From: Polydactylus sextarius
Lineage: Eukaryota > Chordata > Actinopteri > Polynemidae
NCBI GenBank assembly: GCA_016801845.1
Contig: CM028910.1
Span: 18,010,629 to 18,074,628 of the forward strand
Length of the DNA stretch: 64,000 bases
Direction: 5' to 3'
Shown here piece by piece: positions 37,932-48,623 of this stretch. Position 1 is the stretch's first letter, and each line of letters opens with the position of its first letter. The notes under the pieces are model-generated. The model had not been told where the DNA came from. It was given only the letters and a program-made list of their open reading frames with translations, and ran no database searches. Position numbers and translations under genes: made by a program.

Positions 37932-38058
37932 CCGTCCCATCTCCCTCAATTTGGTCAACATGACTACAATGGTAGAGTTGTTCTCCCAGAGCATTCTCCA
38001 GAAGTCTTCTGTAGTCTCTGCCAGAGGGCCTTGTGTGGCAATGTAGGCTTTCTGTTGC
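37932..38058 (-). CDS. ptprs: PTPRS coding exon 10: D2 N-terminal half
   Basis: 127 nt. The first G completes an Arg codon (AG|G) with exon 9; the exon ends in phase 0 with ATGGGACGG then gtagga. It reads QQKAYIATQGPLAETTEDFW and then RMLWENNSTIVVMLTKLREMGR. The intron to exon 9 is 83 bases. Confidence 0.96.
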
Positions 38059-38141
38059 CTGTATATACATTAAAAAAACATATTAAAAAGATTTGTTAAT
38101 CACCTATGTAAACTTCATCTGCATTACATCCCTCTACCCAC

Positions 38142-38320
38142 CTGTATCCATCAATAAAACTGGCGTTGATGTAGTCGGACCCCTCCAGACCCCTGATTGG
38201 CTGCAGGCAGACGCGTGTGGTCTCGTAGGGCATGATGTTGACGAGCCGATTCTTGAACTTGTTGCAGGGAAGATTGGCACTGATGAAGCGCGACGTGTGG
38301 GCTTTGGAGTTGGCCAAACG
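38142..38320 (-). CDS. ptprs: PTPRS coding exon 9: D1-D2 linker and D2 start
   Basis: 179 nt, phase 0 start after ccctcaccag, ending with AG of a split Arg codon before gtgggt. It begins RLANSKAHTSRFISANLPCN and continues KFKNRLVNIMPYETTRVCL to SDYINASFIDGYR. The pTyr-recognition Tyr of active domains (KNRY) is Leu here (KNRL), a standard LAR-family D2 difference. RLANSKAH favours PTPRS over PTPRF (LLASSKAH). Confidence 0.96.
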
Positions 38321-38324
38321 CTGG

Positions 38325-38690
38325 TGAGGGAAAAAAAATAGAAGTGAAAAATGGATAATTTGAAGGAACAAAAGGAGTGTGTGGGGGAAAACATACAAGG
38401 GGAAATAATTGTACGTGGACAGTTTGGAATGAAAGGTATGGAGGAGGAGGAGGACGAAGATGACAAGAAGATAGAAAAGTGAGTACAGTGATTTAGGGGA
38501 AGAGTGAATGGATTGGCAAAAGCCATGGCAGAGAGGAAAGGAGAGGCATGAAAAGAAAAGAGAGAGGGAGGATGAGCGGGAGAGCATGATAAAAAAGAGA
38601 AGAGATGGAAAAGGAAAGAGAGAGGGGAGGACAGATGTGAATGAGATAGGAGGAGAGGAGAATATCAATGACAGAAAGTAACAAAGCACA
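38325..38690. repeat. Long polypurine/polypyrimidine tract upstream of exon 9 acceptor
   Basis: Most bases on the plus strand are A or G (stretches such as gaggaggaggaggacgaaga and gagagaggggaggaca). On the transcribed strand this is a pyrimidine-rich region of about 350 bases leading to the exon 9 acceptor. Such mirror-like tracts can form triplex DNA; no function is shown. Confidence 0.6.
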
Positions 38691-40640
38691 TCCAGTTTAA
38701 TCAGATCTTTCACCTAGCTTTACTGATGATGGTACAACTTCAAAAGGACATTGTTTATCAGGAATATATTCATTCGGAGCAACGCAAAACCTTTATCCCC
38801 TTTTGCAACTTGTGGGGTCCTGGAATGTTAGATGCACTGATCGAAAATATGCCCCCCAACTCACACACACACACACAGACTAACAAGCCTAAAAAAACTG
38901 AAAACTTGCCTAAAAGTGGGTCACAAGTGCCTTTGATTATGGCAGTGTAGTATGTGCGCATAAAACAGACTCACACAGTGATGTTCAGAAAGACAAACAG
39001 ACAAAACACACACACACTGCATGATGATCAAAATGAAAAGCTGCACTGCAGCATCATCATCGTCAGAAGACCCTCAGTGTGCAGAGTTTGTGGGTCAGCA
39101 AGTCGTATGATCGTCTTCTTTTGGCGTCAATGTCTCAGCAGAGAATGTGTGTGTGATTAAATATGTTTGCTTGTTAGCAAATGGATGACACTCCAGTCAG
39201 CCCCCTCAGACATAGAGAAGCATGGTTGTAGCATCGTATGAAACGATAGAGATCCTGCTGACAATGTAGGCAGGAAAACAAATGTATTTCCTGAAATTCT
39301 CTCCTTCAATAAATACACAAAGTGAAAATATTTCTCCTTGCACTTCGGTGTCAACAGGCTATACCTTTCTGTTGCCAATTTTTCACATTTGCATAGTCTC
39401 GTCTCTTTCGCCCTAATTCCCCTATAGCGCCAGTATTTTTTTTTTTTAAGTCAGTAGCTACTTGGAGTCCCTCCAGCCCTTCTCCTCCTCCCTACCCCGT
39501 CATCCTTCGCTGCTGTCGTCCTCCCTTTGATCTGTGTTTCACAAAGGCACCTGGAAAGGCTTGAGGTGGCCTGGCAGCGCTAAAGAGGCCCTCAGCTACA
39601 CCACCACACACCACCGAGGGTGCAGGGAACAGAGCCAAACCTGGCAACCTGTCACCCAACATGCCAGAGAAGCATGTGGGGTACCTCTAGTCGTGGTTGC
39701 CGGTTCCTTCCCATTTATAGTACAGTGTACAGTATGTGCTCAGTTGGAAGATACATTACATACATTAGGTACAACAAGGATAATGAGTTTTGGTGTTTAC
39801 TGTCAGAAAGAAGGGCTTACAGAACAAGGTACCCTGTGGTCACAAACAGATCTAAATCCAAATAAGCCTCAACTACAGGACTAATTAACACATAAATTAT
39901 AAATTGCATAAATAATCAAACAAATATCCTTAATAAATACAGAATTTAATATCATATTATTATTTATAGATTTCATGCACACTGTATGCATCACATAAGG
40001 TTTTTCTAAATTAATTACATTTATTATGTGGCTACAGTGCAATTCGGTGCCTTGTAAACTTCTTGTAAACTGTCATCATCTTTTTTCTTTCAAACTGAAA
40101 AGCATTTTTCTTTTCTTGTTTGCATTTGAATCCTAATTAAATTTTTGCTGTTGAATTTGAAATCATTCCTTTGCTATTTAAATTTAAATAGATCCCAGTA
40201 GTCCAGTGGCTTTTGTTCCTGTTGTGATTCGTGTCCTGTATGTTTCTGAGGACTTTTCATAAGTGGGTTATGCAAACAAGTGTCTTCTGTGCATAAATGT
40301 TTCTCTGAACATAGTTATTAGTCATGAGCATACACCAGAAAGCGCTAGTCTGAGCACTTTGCAACAAGTTCTTCTTCTTGGTTAAGTCTCCCCGCTGAGC
40401 TCCTGCGAATCTCGCATCACAGCTTAACTCAACACTGCTGCAACGCTGCTTTCCACCTGAGAATGACAATGTCCTCCCACAGTCCCTATAGAGCAGCATT
40501 TTGTCGAATCACTTCCTTAGTGCCAAGTTAGCATACAGTCGTCCCTTTGTTCATTAGCCAAATGTTCCTCCCTCTACTTGCCCTGCCGTCCACCTCCATT
40601 TGTCATCATCAAGTATTAATTACTCAGCTCCCCTATCCCT

Positions 40641-40642
<2 letters not shown>

Positions 40643-40708
<66 letters not shown>
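40643..40708. repeat. (CA)n microsatellite
   Basis: This is a 66-base uninterrupted CA run in the ptprs intron between exons 8 and 9, the longest dinucleotide run in the window. Confidence 0.93.
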
Positions 40709-40710
<2 letters not shown>

Positions 40711-42249
40711 CCCTTCTCCATCCTGACTGTAGTCTGGACGTTATTAATCCCTGTTCGACTCCTGACGCCAGCTCAGCATTATCCCTGTTACAGATGGCGG
40801 TGAAGATTCCATCACCATTGTGCCCAAGCGAGTTAAAAAAAAAAAAAAAAAGCAAAAGGTCGAACACACCAGCACTATTATTGTTTCTTGGCAGGGGGGC
40901 ATGTTGATGAATGGCGATGGGAAGATGACGAATGATTTGCAAGTGAGCATGTGTGCAATTCAAGGTCAGCAGATAGTGGAACAGCAAAGCTTAGGTGAGT
41001 TTATAAATTGATGATTCTTGAGATCTTTAATGGAGATCTATGTAAACAAATCTGGCTGTCTATTCTCATCCACTGCTTTGTCATGAATTTTAGAAAACAC
41101 ATACACTCTCTCTCTCTCTTAAACCTAAACTCAAGTCTGTGCAGCTTTCAGACAAAAATCCTTTGTCTTTGCTTAAGCATATTATTTCAAATGCTCAAAA
41201 ATTAACAATGAAGCCAAACAGTGATGCGTTTTAACATTTCCATTTTCTAGCTTTGCAAAAAGTACAATCATTATTCAAACTGTGTATCTAAGCAATTAAA
41301 TTCTTTAAGAGAGGCTTGAGATTTGCTTCCTGGTTCATCTGAAATCGTATAACTTGGACAGCACACAGTATATATACTGGAAAATAACTGCCATGTAAAT
41401 AACCTAGGTTTAATCTATATTCTACTTACCTGGGGCTGAAAGGTATTACATCTTCAAGAGAAGTGTATTTATCTCCACAGCTAAACTCTTTAATCTTACT
41501 ATGTTATACATTGTGTTCATTCAGTGTTTCCATTATGTCTTCATAAGCAACAAGCTGTAGGAGACAACCTGCCTCTTGCCTACTACCAAATTCAGTTTGT
41601 CTGAGGTTTAAGGATTTTCTGTAAACTGCTTCCTAACTCGAGTGAAACATTAGTCTCTCAGTTCCCTCAATCAGCTCCCATAATCTATTTTGTGTCTGCC
41701 TCAGTCTCCTCATTTAGTTTCACAGTTTCTTGTCAAACACTCAGTGGTTGGTCAAGAACTACTGCTATATAGGTTTTTGTTCCAAGTATAAAAATACAAG
41801 GAAATGTAAGACACGAATCAAATGGCAATTGTTGCAACCTGCAATTAAGCATCTTGAAAGTAATTGTGAGGAGGAAAAAATATGAAAGGCAAAGAAATTG
41901 GATTTGCATCTAAAATAACTAAAGCTGGCAGCGAGCCAGCAGACTGAGCTTAAAAGGCTTAGAGTTGCTTTAGACAAGGTGACAGAATTTTGCAAAACTT
42001 AGTGTGTATGTCCATACAGTTTAGTTATGGTTCAGTCCACACAGGGAAAATTTAATACACACACTGATCTAACATGTAGGCTATTTGCATGTTATTTGTG
42101 ACCCCGTCTTGGCTTCAGGACAGGTCAGTTTAGTCAGAACACCAACACTACACTTAATCCAAAGCAATTTGTCACACATCAAGCTCAAACTCAGTCAACG
42201 GTTCTAGCAATATACCAGGTTAATAAGGAAATTTCTCCATCTCCTGTAC

Positions 42250-42535
42250 CTTGAATTCTAGCTCCATGCCAGTGACATGCTCGCCACTTTCCACCTGGGC
42301 CAGCTTCTGGATGTAGGAGTAGAGGCTTCGAGCAGCCACTTCAGTGTTACCACAGGCCACCGCTTCCAGCAGTGCGTCGTGAATGAAGCTGTACTGGTCC
42401 TCCGTCTGCACCATGTAGTTCCGCTGTGACCGCATCAGTGTCACGTGGCCATAAATGTCGACCGTCTTCTCGTGCTTGATGCGCTCAAGCATGGCGTCGA
42501 TGACGATGAAGCAGCCTGTCCGGCCGACACCCGCA
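42250..42535 (-). CDS. ptprs: PTPRS coding exon 8: D1 P-loop, Q-loop and linker
   Basis: 286 nt. The first T completes the Ser of the D1 P-loop after cctcctgcag. It reads AGVGRTGCFIVIDAMLERIK, then GHVTLMRSQRNYMVQTEDQY (Q-loop) and ends GEHVTGMELEFK before gtacag, phase 0. With exon 7 it completes the catalytic motif HCSAGVGRTG with the nucleophilic Cys and phosphate-binding Arg. LAQVESGEHVTGMELEFK followed by RLANSKAH is diagnostic for PTPRS within the LAR family. Confidence 0.97.
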
Positions 42536-43376
42536 CTGCAGGAGGATTGAAAGGAATGACAAGAAAGTCAAAAGGGTTTTTCTTCACTCACTCTTATTTC
42601 TAGGGTCTTATCATCTCATAGTGCTATGGCTATGAATGAATGGCTTTGTTTTCTTGACACTAAGTTCTTGTTACACACTTGCGTTGAAAGAATTTAACTG
42701 TAATTCACAGTTGTTCTCACTATATTATATTATAATATTAAAACACAAGGTGATTATGTATGTCCTGTAATATTTGAAGATTTGTGGTGGCATAACAGTT
42801 TAAATAATTGAGCAGGAGAGCAAAACAAAGACATAAAGCAGGAGAGGTAATACAGAAACAACGGAAAGTTACACCACAGCGAGACGATGGTAATGCAGAC
42901 GGAGCGAAGAAAGCTGTCAAATTTCGGTTTTATTGTGCAGCGCTTAGGACTCACTGAAGTCTTCTTATCTTGACAAAAGGAAGGTTTCAATTTGAATAAG
43001 CCATTTGAGAAATATCACTTATAAAAAGGAGGACGGGTTAAGGAGCAAAAAGAGAAAGGGAGAAAAGATGGGAAGGGATTACTGTGAGGCTTTTTTTTTT
43101 CTTCTTACAAAGGGGAAAAAAAGACGAGAGAGGTAGAGAGGATGAAAGCAGGAAAAAAAAAAGGAAGCTGATGATGTGACCAACGGAGAAAAGCAACGAT
43201 GGCAGTCTGGTAAGAAAGAAAGCATGTTTGTATAATGTGTGTTATACAATATATAACAGCAGATACACAAGGAGGAACTCACACATGAGGGATCAGGGTA
43301 CCACTTCCATGTGTTGAGTTAGGCTTCCGTTCAACATGATAAAAACATTATTGTTATTACTGATAATGCTAATGAC
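42536..43376 (-). other. ptprs: ptprs intron 7-8
   Basis: 841 bases, no coding exon; short poly(T) and poly(A) runs near 43090 and 43155, otherwise nothing recognised. Confidence 0.6.
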
Positions 43377-43531
43377 CTGCAGTGGGCAATGATGGGTCCA
43401 GCATCGGGTGGGTTGCAGGTTTTCACCCTGCGGAGGAAGGCCAGGAAGGGGGTTGGGTATTCTGGTACTCCATGGTCAGGCCATGCCGTGAACTGGAATT
43501 GACGAACCTCCCGCTTCTCACTAGAGCCATT
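43377..43531 (-). CDS. ptprs: PTPRS coding exon 7: D1 WPD loop and catalytic Cys
   Basis: 155 nt, phase 0 start after cttttcccag. It begins NGSSEKREVRQFQFTAWPDH and continues GVPEYPTPFLAFLRRVK to PIIAHC. The WPD loop supplies the general-acid Asp and HC the nucleophile, so D1 is expected to be active on phosphotyrosine substrates in neurons and axons. The two residues just before HC are Ile-Ala, where mammalian LAR-family members usually have Val-Val; this is a conservative position but worth noting. The exon ends TGCAG then gtcatt, splitting the P-loop Ser. Confidence 0.96.
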
Positions 43532-45583
43532 CTGGGAAAAGAAAAAAAAAAAACAAGGTGGTGGTGTATTTCATGATGTCTGAGTACTGTATGTATGCTG
43601 GTGTTTCAATTTACAGATATGAACATTTTATAAGACCAAATGGATCCAAGTCCCAAACAATTTTGGAGACATTTTCAAATGTATACATCTGATCAGATTG
43701 GCCTCAGAATGATAAATTATATATGATAACCACTACATTGGACAGTACAAGTGCTCATGTGTTCATGTTCTCATGTTACTGCTCAGAACATCTACAGCAG
43801 AGGCGCCCAAACTATCCCACAAAGGGGCCGTGTGGCTGCAGGTTTTTATTCCAACCAAGCAGCAGCACGCCAGACTTGACTCATTTAATTAACTGATCTT
43901 GGTCTTCACACAGTTGATTGGTGAAACTGTGTGCTCTTGTGGAATAGTTTGGACATGCCTGATCTACAGATACATGCAGCAAACACCCACATTACGCAAC
44001 CATGTGTCAGCTCCCATCTCAAGCTCAACTCTCAACGCATCAAAGGTACAAGCTGGAATCCAGAGGAAGATTTTGAGAAGGATAAGTGGGAAGAAAGGGA
44101 AAAAAAATAAAATCTCCCTTGCATATTTTTGCCCTGCTCTCCTCTCAGAAGATCCTCTAATAGAGGTACTGTTTGCATTTCAATACACCGCTTCTTCTTT
44201 CCTGACAGAGGGACTTTTTTTCCTTGCTGAATAAATGAATAAATGAGTGTGGTAATTAAAAGCAAACTGACCTAGATCTTATTTTCCTTATCCCCCCCCC
44301 CCCCTTTTTTTTTTGGACAATCCCTGTTCCTGCGGTGGTTGCGGCAGGATGCATGGATGTGATTGGTGCTTGGCTTTGGTGAGGGATTTATCAGTTGACA
44401 CAATTCTGCTACACCACAGGACACATATACATATAGATAGGTGCCTTGATGCTGCTTTGTATATTTGTGTGTCTACTGTCAGATTTTGCTACCTTATACT
44501 GTACACTAATCCGACAAAATGTTTTTTTTTTCCCCTTAGATTTATAAAGTGAAAACAGCTCAGTGAGAAATCACAGCAAGGACTGCAGTTTTACGGAGGA
44601 GAAGATAGATTGCAAAAGATTCATATGGATGGGTTTGATGGAGGCTGAGAGCAGCAGAATGTAAATGACTCTGAATGTCAACCAGGTAGCTTTAAAGAAG
44701 CGTGGCAGCTGATACCTTGTTATCTTAACTGTCACTGGTTTGCTGTGGTGTTCATCGTTCTGCTGACATGCCAGCTAAACAGTCAGTGGTGACATTAAAG
44801 TGGTGCTATCTGGTTAAAGAGGGAAACCCTCGCCCTGGTTCCACTGACAGCTCATAATAAAACTTGGTGTTTGCATGACTATGAGGAGTGTTGTTCTTTT
44901 CTGTATTTAAATGCACTTTCATGTGTGTCATTATCTATGTATGACATTGTATTCATGCATGTGTCCTTGTATAGAAATGCATGTAGCCAGGGTTTATGTA
45001 GCTGTATGTTCATTTACATGTGTACATATAAGGCTCTCTTGTTCAAATGCTTCCTCTTAAGAATGTTTTCATCTGTGCACCTGTGTGTATACGTGCACGG
45101 AGGCATAAGAGCAGTCTGCCAATTATGTATATTGAGTTTCTCTTCTGCTCACTTTACCTAAGTGCTCCAATTTGGCAAATGCACATAAACAGATGATCTA
45201 TTGAGGAGCGAGAGAGCTGAACAAGGTGAGCAGTGAACTAGAGGAACAATGAGAATGAAAAGTTATATTGCTATCAAATGAAAAAACGACATTCAATATT
45301 TGTTATATATGTATTTTTATTTTTTGCTCATGAATAAATTGTATGTACACTTTAATAATCTGTGTCTTATAAACTTGCCATGTCATTGAAAAATGATATG
45401 TTTAATCATTGGCATCAGTATTTCATATAATTTCTCATTATATAACCAAGGTATTTCTATTTGTTACACAGGCTTGTGCTCTGTCCACCTCAAAATTGAA
45501 TATCCTTTAAGACAGGTTGTTAAGAGAATTACTTGAGAAAAGAGTGGATTTAGGCAACAGTGGTGTGAGAATAGTCATCTTAC
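43532..45583 (-). other. ptprs: ptprs intron 6-7
   Basis: No coding exon. It contains a 164-bp hAT MITE with intact target duplication at 43798-43961, a poly(C)/poly(T) run near 44293-44315, and otherwise AT-rich sequence. Confidence 0.6.
43798..43961. mobile_element. hAT-type MITE with perfect 8-bp target duplication
   Basis: The left end is cagaggcgcccaaactatcc and the reverse complement of the right end is caggcatgtccaaactattc, giving imperfect terminal inverted repeats that start with CAG. The sequence atctacag flanks the element on both sides (43790-43797 and 43962-43969), the 8-bp duplication typical of hAT insertions. The interior includes the phrase ttccaaccaagcagcag, common in fish copies of this family. 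Confidence 0.85.
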
Positions 45584-45703
45584 CTTATGCAAGGAGAAAG
45601 TGCGGACACAGAAAGTGGCCAGTTCTATGGTGTCCAGCAGGGTCACTTGGGTCATACCATAGGTTTCTGTGCCACGACTGGGCCAGTACTGGTCACACTT
45701 AAT
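45584..45703 (-). CDS. ptprs: PTPRS coding exon 6: D1 central part
   Basis: 120 nt, exactly 40 codons, phase 0 at both ends (tgtcccag acceptor, AAG then gtaaga donor). It reads IKCDQYWPSRGTETYGMTQV and then TLLDTIELATFCVRTFSLHK, matching PTPRS D1 (IKCDQYW and ATFCVRTFSLHK favour PTPRS over PTPRF and PTPRD). Confidence 0.96.
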
Positions 45704-46224
45704 CTGGGACAAAAAAAATTAATAAAAAAAAAAGGACTAATTAGTACTAAGAGCTAATTGGAATTAGCTCACAATGTATTAAATCAACACGATCATGCAC
45801 ATAAATGGGGGAGTACAGAAAACTTAAATCATTCTCCCTCCCACAGATCACGTCCACCCACGCACTGATCGTAAAACAAACCCTCTGGTGGATGAAAACA
45901 CCAGGTGGCGTTGATAGAAACAACAGGGTCTCTTCCCTCTATTACAAATCTGAAAAGCAGCACTACTTTGCACATTGAACAGATGTGAGTGAACAACTCC
46001 ACTCTCACTCTCTAAACCTAACAAAAAATCCTGTCTGCTTTCTTCTCCGAGTCAACAATGTTTTACAATAACACAAAACACTGATATGCAGAACTGTACT
46101 TTGAATTTGAATAAAACCAACTTCACAATCAATTCTTAATTCAGGGGAGTATCTGCTATTTCAGATCTTCACATTATGAAGCATTATAAATCATATTTGT
46201 CTAAAAGTTTTCAGTGCTTTTTTA

Positions 46225-46637
46225 GGGTGGTTTCACACTTGGTCCCTTTCAGCCTTTAAAGTGAACTCAGATCAATAACTGAGCATTTTTGGCCCCTATG
46301 TGAACACTAAGTGCACTGAGACCCCTTTAAAGTGAACCGAACTCAGACCACAAAGGGCGAGCAAAAAAAAAAAAAAAAAAAAAAAAATTGCAGCTTTGCA
46401 ATTTGCAGCTGTTTGGTGCAGGTTTGTGGAGAAGGGGGCTGCGGATTCAGCAGCTATAGGCATGCATCTAATAGTGCAACTAATACCATAAGTTTACTCA
46501 GTAAATCATGGCAGTAGTTGCTTTCAAATTAAAAATGTTTCATTCAAAATATTGTGAATCCAAGCCTATAATATCCCAATTAATTTTCCTGAGCTGTGTG
46601 ATAAAAAAAAACTATACAAAAATGAATATATATATGG

Positions 46638-46688
<51 letters not shown>

Positions 46689-46902
46689 TACACACACACA
46701 CACACATACACACACACATGGTTCTGACAGGCTAGGACTTCCCCTGGTTTTATGACCTGGTGAAAACTACCCAGAATGCCAAGCAGTGAAGATCTGAGAG
46801 CTCTACAAAAGCAAGTGTGAACGGAAAGAGGACTGAGACCCCATCACAGCTTAGGTGGACCAGAAAGAGAACCAAGTCCTCTTTCACAATGTGAAAACAC
46901 CC
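46225..46902. mobile_element. Harbinger-like MITE with TTA target duplication
   Basis: The left end gggtggtttcacacttggtc and the reverse complement of the right end gggtgttttcacattgtgaa form inverted repeats. TTA lies directly outside each end (46222-46224 and 46903-46905). The interior has no transposase ORF and contains a (TA)n and (CA)n block. The ends differ from those of the 9611-10755 element, so it is another family with the same kind of target site. Confidence 0.65.
46640..46720. repeat. (TA)n(CA)n compound microsatellite
   Basis: A TA run of about 40 bases is followed by interrupted CA repeats to about 46720, inside the Harbinger-like MITE. Confidence 0.9.
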
Positions 46903-47844
46903 TTAGTAGTTTCTTTCTCAGTGGTTCTACAGTATTTCTGAAAATGCAGCAGCAACTTCTTACATCCACCTGTCTGCCCACTTAATAAAGATTCATTCAA
47001 TATGGGGTGTGACGCATTGGCGAGCGTCTAATGAGATGCGACAGCTAGTGTGGGAGATGCACTGCTCTCTAGCTCTTTTTTTCCATTTCCCGCTCAAGCT
47101 GACACTCAAGTTCTACCGCCCGCTAATCCCAATCACGTTTGACAGGAGAGGAACACGCATGTCAGGATGGAGGATAGGTAAACAACTGAAAAGGCATGGA
47201 GAGAGTAAAAAATGAGTGGAGACACCTGGGGTGAGTGTGTCTGATGTTGACACAGGTTTGAGTTGACAGGATGAAACATTGCAGTTGGCTTTTTGACATT
47301 TAAGTCCACACAAGTCTTCATAGCAAAGAAAATTATCCTCATAGATCCATCTTAAGGATGCACTCACACTTGGCTTGAATTTATTTCTTTGTTGTAGCAC
47401 CTATACCTGCACTTTCAGCTCTCAGTTTAGAGATATGTACTTTGAGGAATACAACAGGAACAGCTGCAATTATTCATAAGGGCTATCATAGCATCAGATT
47501 TGCATTACATGAAATAAACAAAAAGTACCAACAATATTATTGTGATGAATTAGAAAAAAAGTTTTCTTTTTACACTCTGTTACAATCAAAATAATAGTGC
47601 TATGTTGGAGGGTGCAACAGATGGTTATTGCATCCTGGAAGAAAGAAAATGAAATGATATTCACTAGATAAAATAAATCACTAGATAAAATGTCACATAC
47701 CTCTTTCTAAATCATAGCTATAGGTGACGCTAGTCACAGATATTGCAAAAAACTCCAGACTCTATTGCTAGAAGGGCTTATTTCTTATTATTAATAATCA
47801 ACAATCTAGCCATCAATCACTGGGTGTGACCAGTCTGCCCTGCA

Positions 47845-47970
47845 GAAGGTGCGCTGCTCAGAGGGCGTATTATAACCTCTTATTTTGGAAATACATCAAT
47901 GTCAACTGAAGCTCTTGGTGAGCGACCGTCACTACAACCTACTCCCAGCAAGAAACCATGTCCAGCGGTG
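47845..47970. repeat. Diverged dispersed repeat, copy 2 (related to about 2430-2560)
   Basis: It shares gctgctcagagggc and later a ccrtcactrc-acct phrase, in the same order and spacing, with the stretch at about 2430-2560. It is probably an old interspersed element of unknown type. Confidence 0.4.
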
Positions 47971-48447
47971 AAGGAAAAAATTACATAGAGTGTGTTAAAG
48001 CTTTAATTTTAGCATCCTGCATTTTTAGCTACACTTAGTTTGAGGGCTAAAACTTGCTAAGCTCTCAGCACTGCACATGCAGAAACATGCAACAGCTTTT
48101 AGTTCCCACTGTTGCAATTGAGGAGAGAAAATGGTTTTATCTTTCTTTTCTGCTAGTTTTCCCACCCCATTTGAAATTCTACACTTCACTGAAAGCTCAA
48201 GCAAATGAAGTCTGATTACCTTCCAATGACATTCAGATGTGCAAATGGGAAATAAGTGTAAATTTGTGCCGTTTTCGGTATCTGGTTCTTGTGCTTGGTT
48301 TTGTGAAACAGTGATTCGACTTTGAGGGCTTTTATTTTTAACAAAAAACATTCTAAAGTGGGTTTTGAGGTCATTGAAAGGCAATTTGAAGAAGAAACCA
48401 GCCAAAATCAATGCAGATTTCTCCAACAATTGGTTGAGCAGACTTAC

Positions 48448-48623
48448 CCGTGACTTCTCCTCTAGCCTGGTCATCATGACCACTGTGGCTGCTCTCTGTT
48501 CCCAAACCATCCTCCAGAAGTCGCCGAAAGTCTCTGGTAAAGGACCCTGGGTGGCGATATAGGCATTCTGCTTCCTGTAGCCATCGATGTAATTGGCATT
48601 GATATAGTCACTACCTGTGATAC
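48448..48623 (-). CDS. ptprs: PTPRS coding exon 5: D1 substrate-side region, with tandem acceptor
   Basis: 176 nt. I place the start at 48623, after ctttgtatttag, because it restores the segment EGITGSDYINANY, equivalent to IEGI(M/P)GSDYINANY of mammalian paralogs, and has a strong pyrimidine tract. A second acceptor (cacag) 9 bases further in, with start at 48614, would remove three residues and keep the frame. The exon continues IDGYRKQNAYIATQGPLPET, then FGDFWRMVWEQRAATVVMMT to LEEKSR and a gtaagt donor in phase 0. The exon begins in phase 1. Confidence 0.95.

Larger units (their letters stand above)
38321..42249 (-). other. ptprs: ptprs intron 8-9
   Basis: No coding exon. The first 370 bases next to exon 9 (about 38325-38690) are almost purely purine on the plus strand, an unusually long polypyrimidine tract on the transcribed strand. 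A 66-base (CA)n microsatellite lies at 40643-40708. The rest shows nothing recognisable. Confidence 0.6.
45704..48447 (-). other. ptprs: ptprs intron 5-6
   Basis: No coding exon. It contains a poly(A) run near 46365-46386, a Harbinger-like MITE at 46225-46902 with TA and CA microsatellites inside, and a diverged dispersed repeat at about 47845-47970. Confidence 0.6.

Noticed and set aside
38321..38713. Hydrophobic open frame upstream of ptprs exon 9
   Set aside because: It is a translated pyrimidine tract before the acceptor, with no family match.
39534..39884. 116-residue open frame inside a ptprs intron
   Set aside because: No family match, opposite strand to the gene, overlapping open frames of similar quality.
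48025..48447. Open frame running on after the LEEKSR of ptprs exon 5
   Set aside because: It is intron: a gtaagt donor follows and exon 6 continues the family sequence (IKCDQYW) in the right phase.
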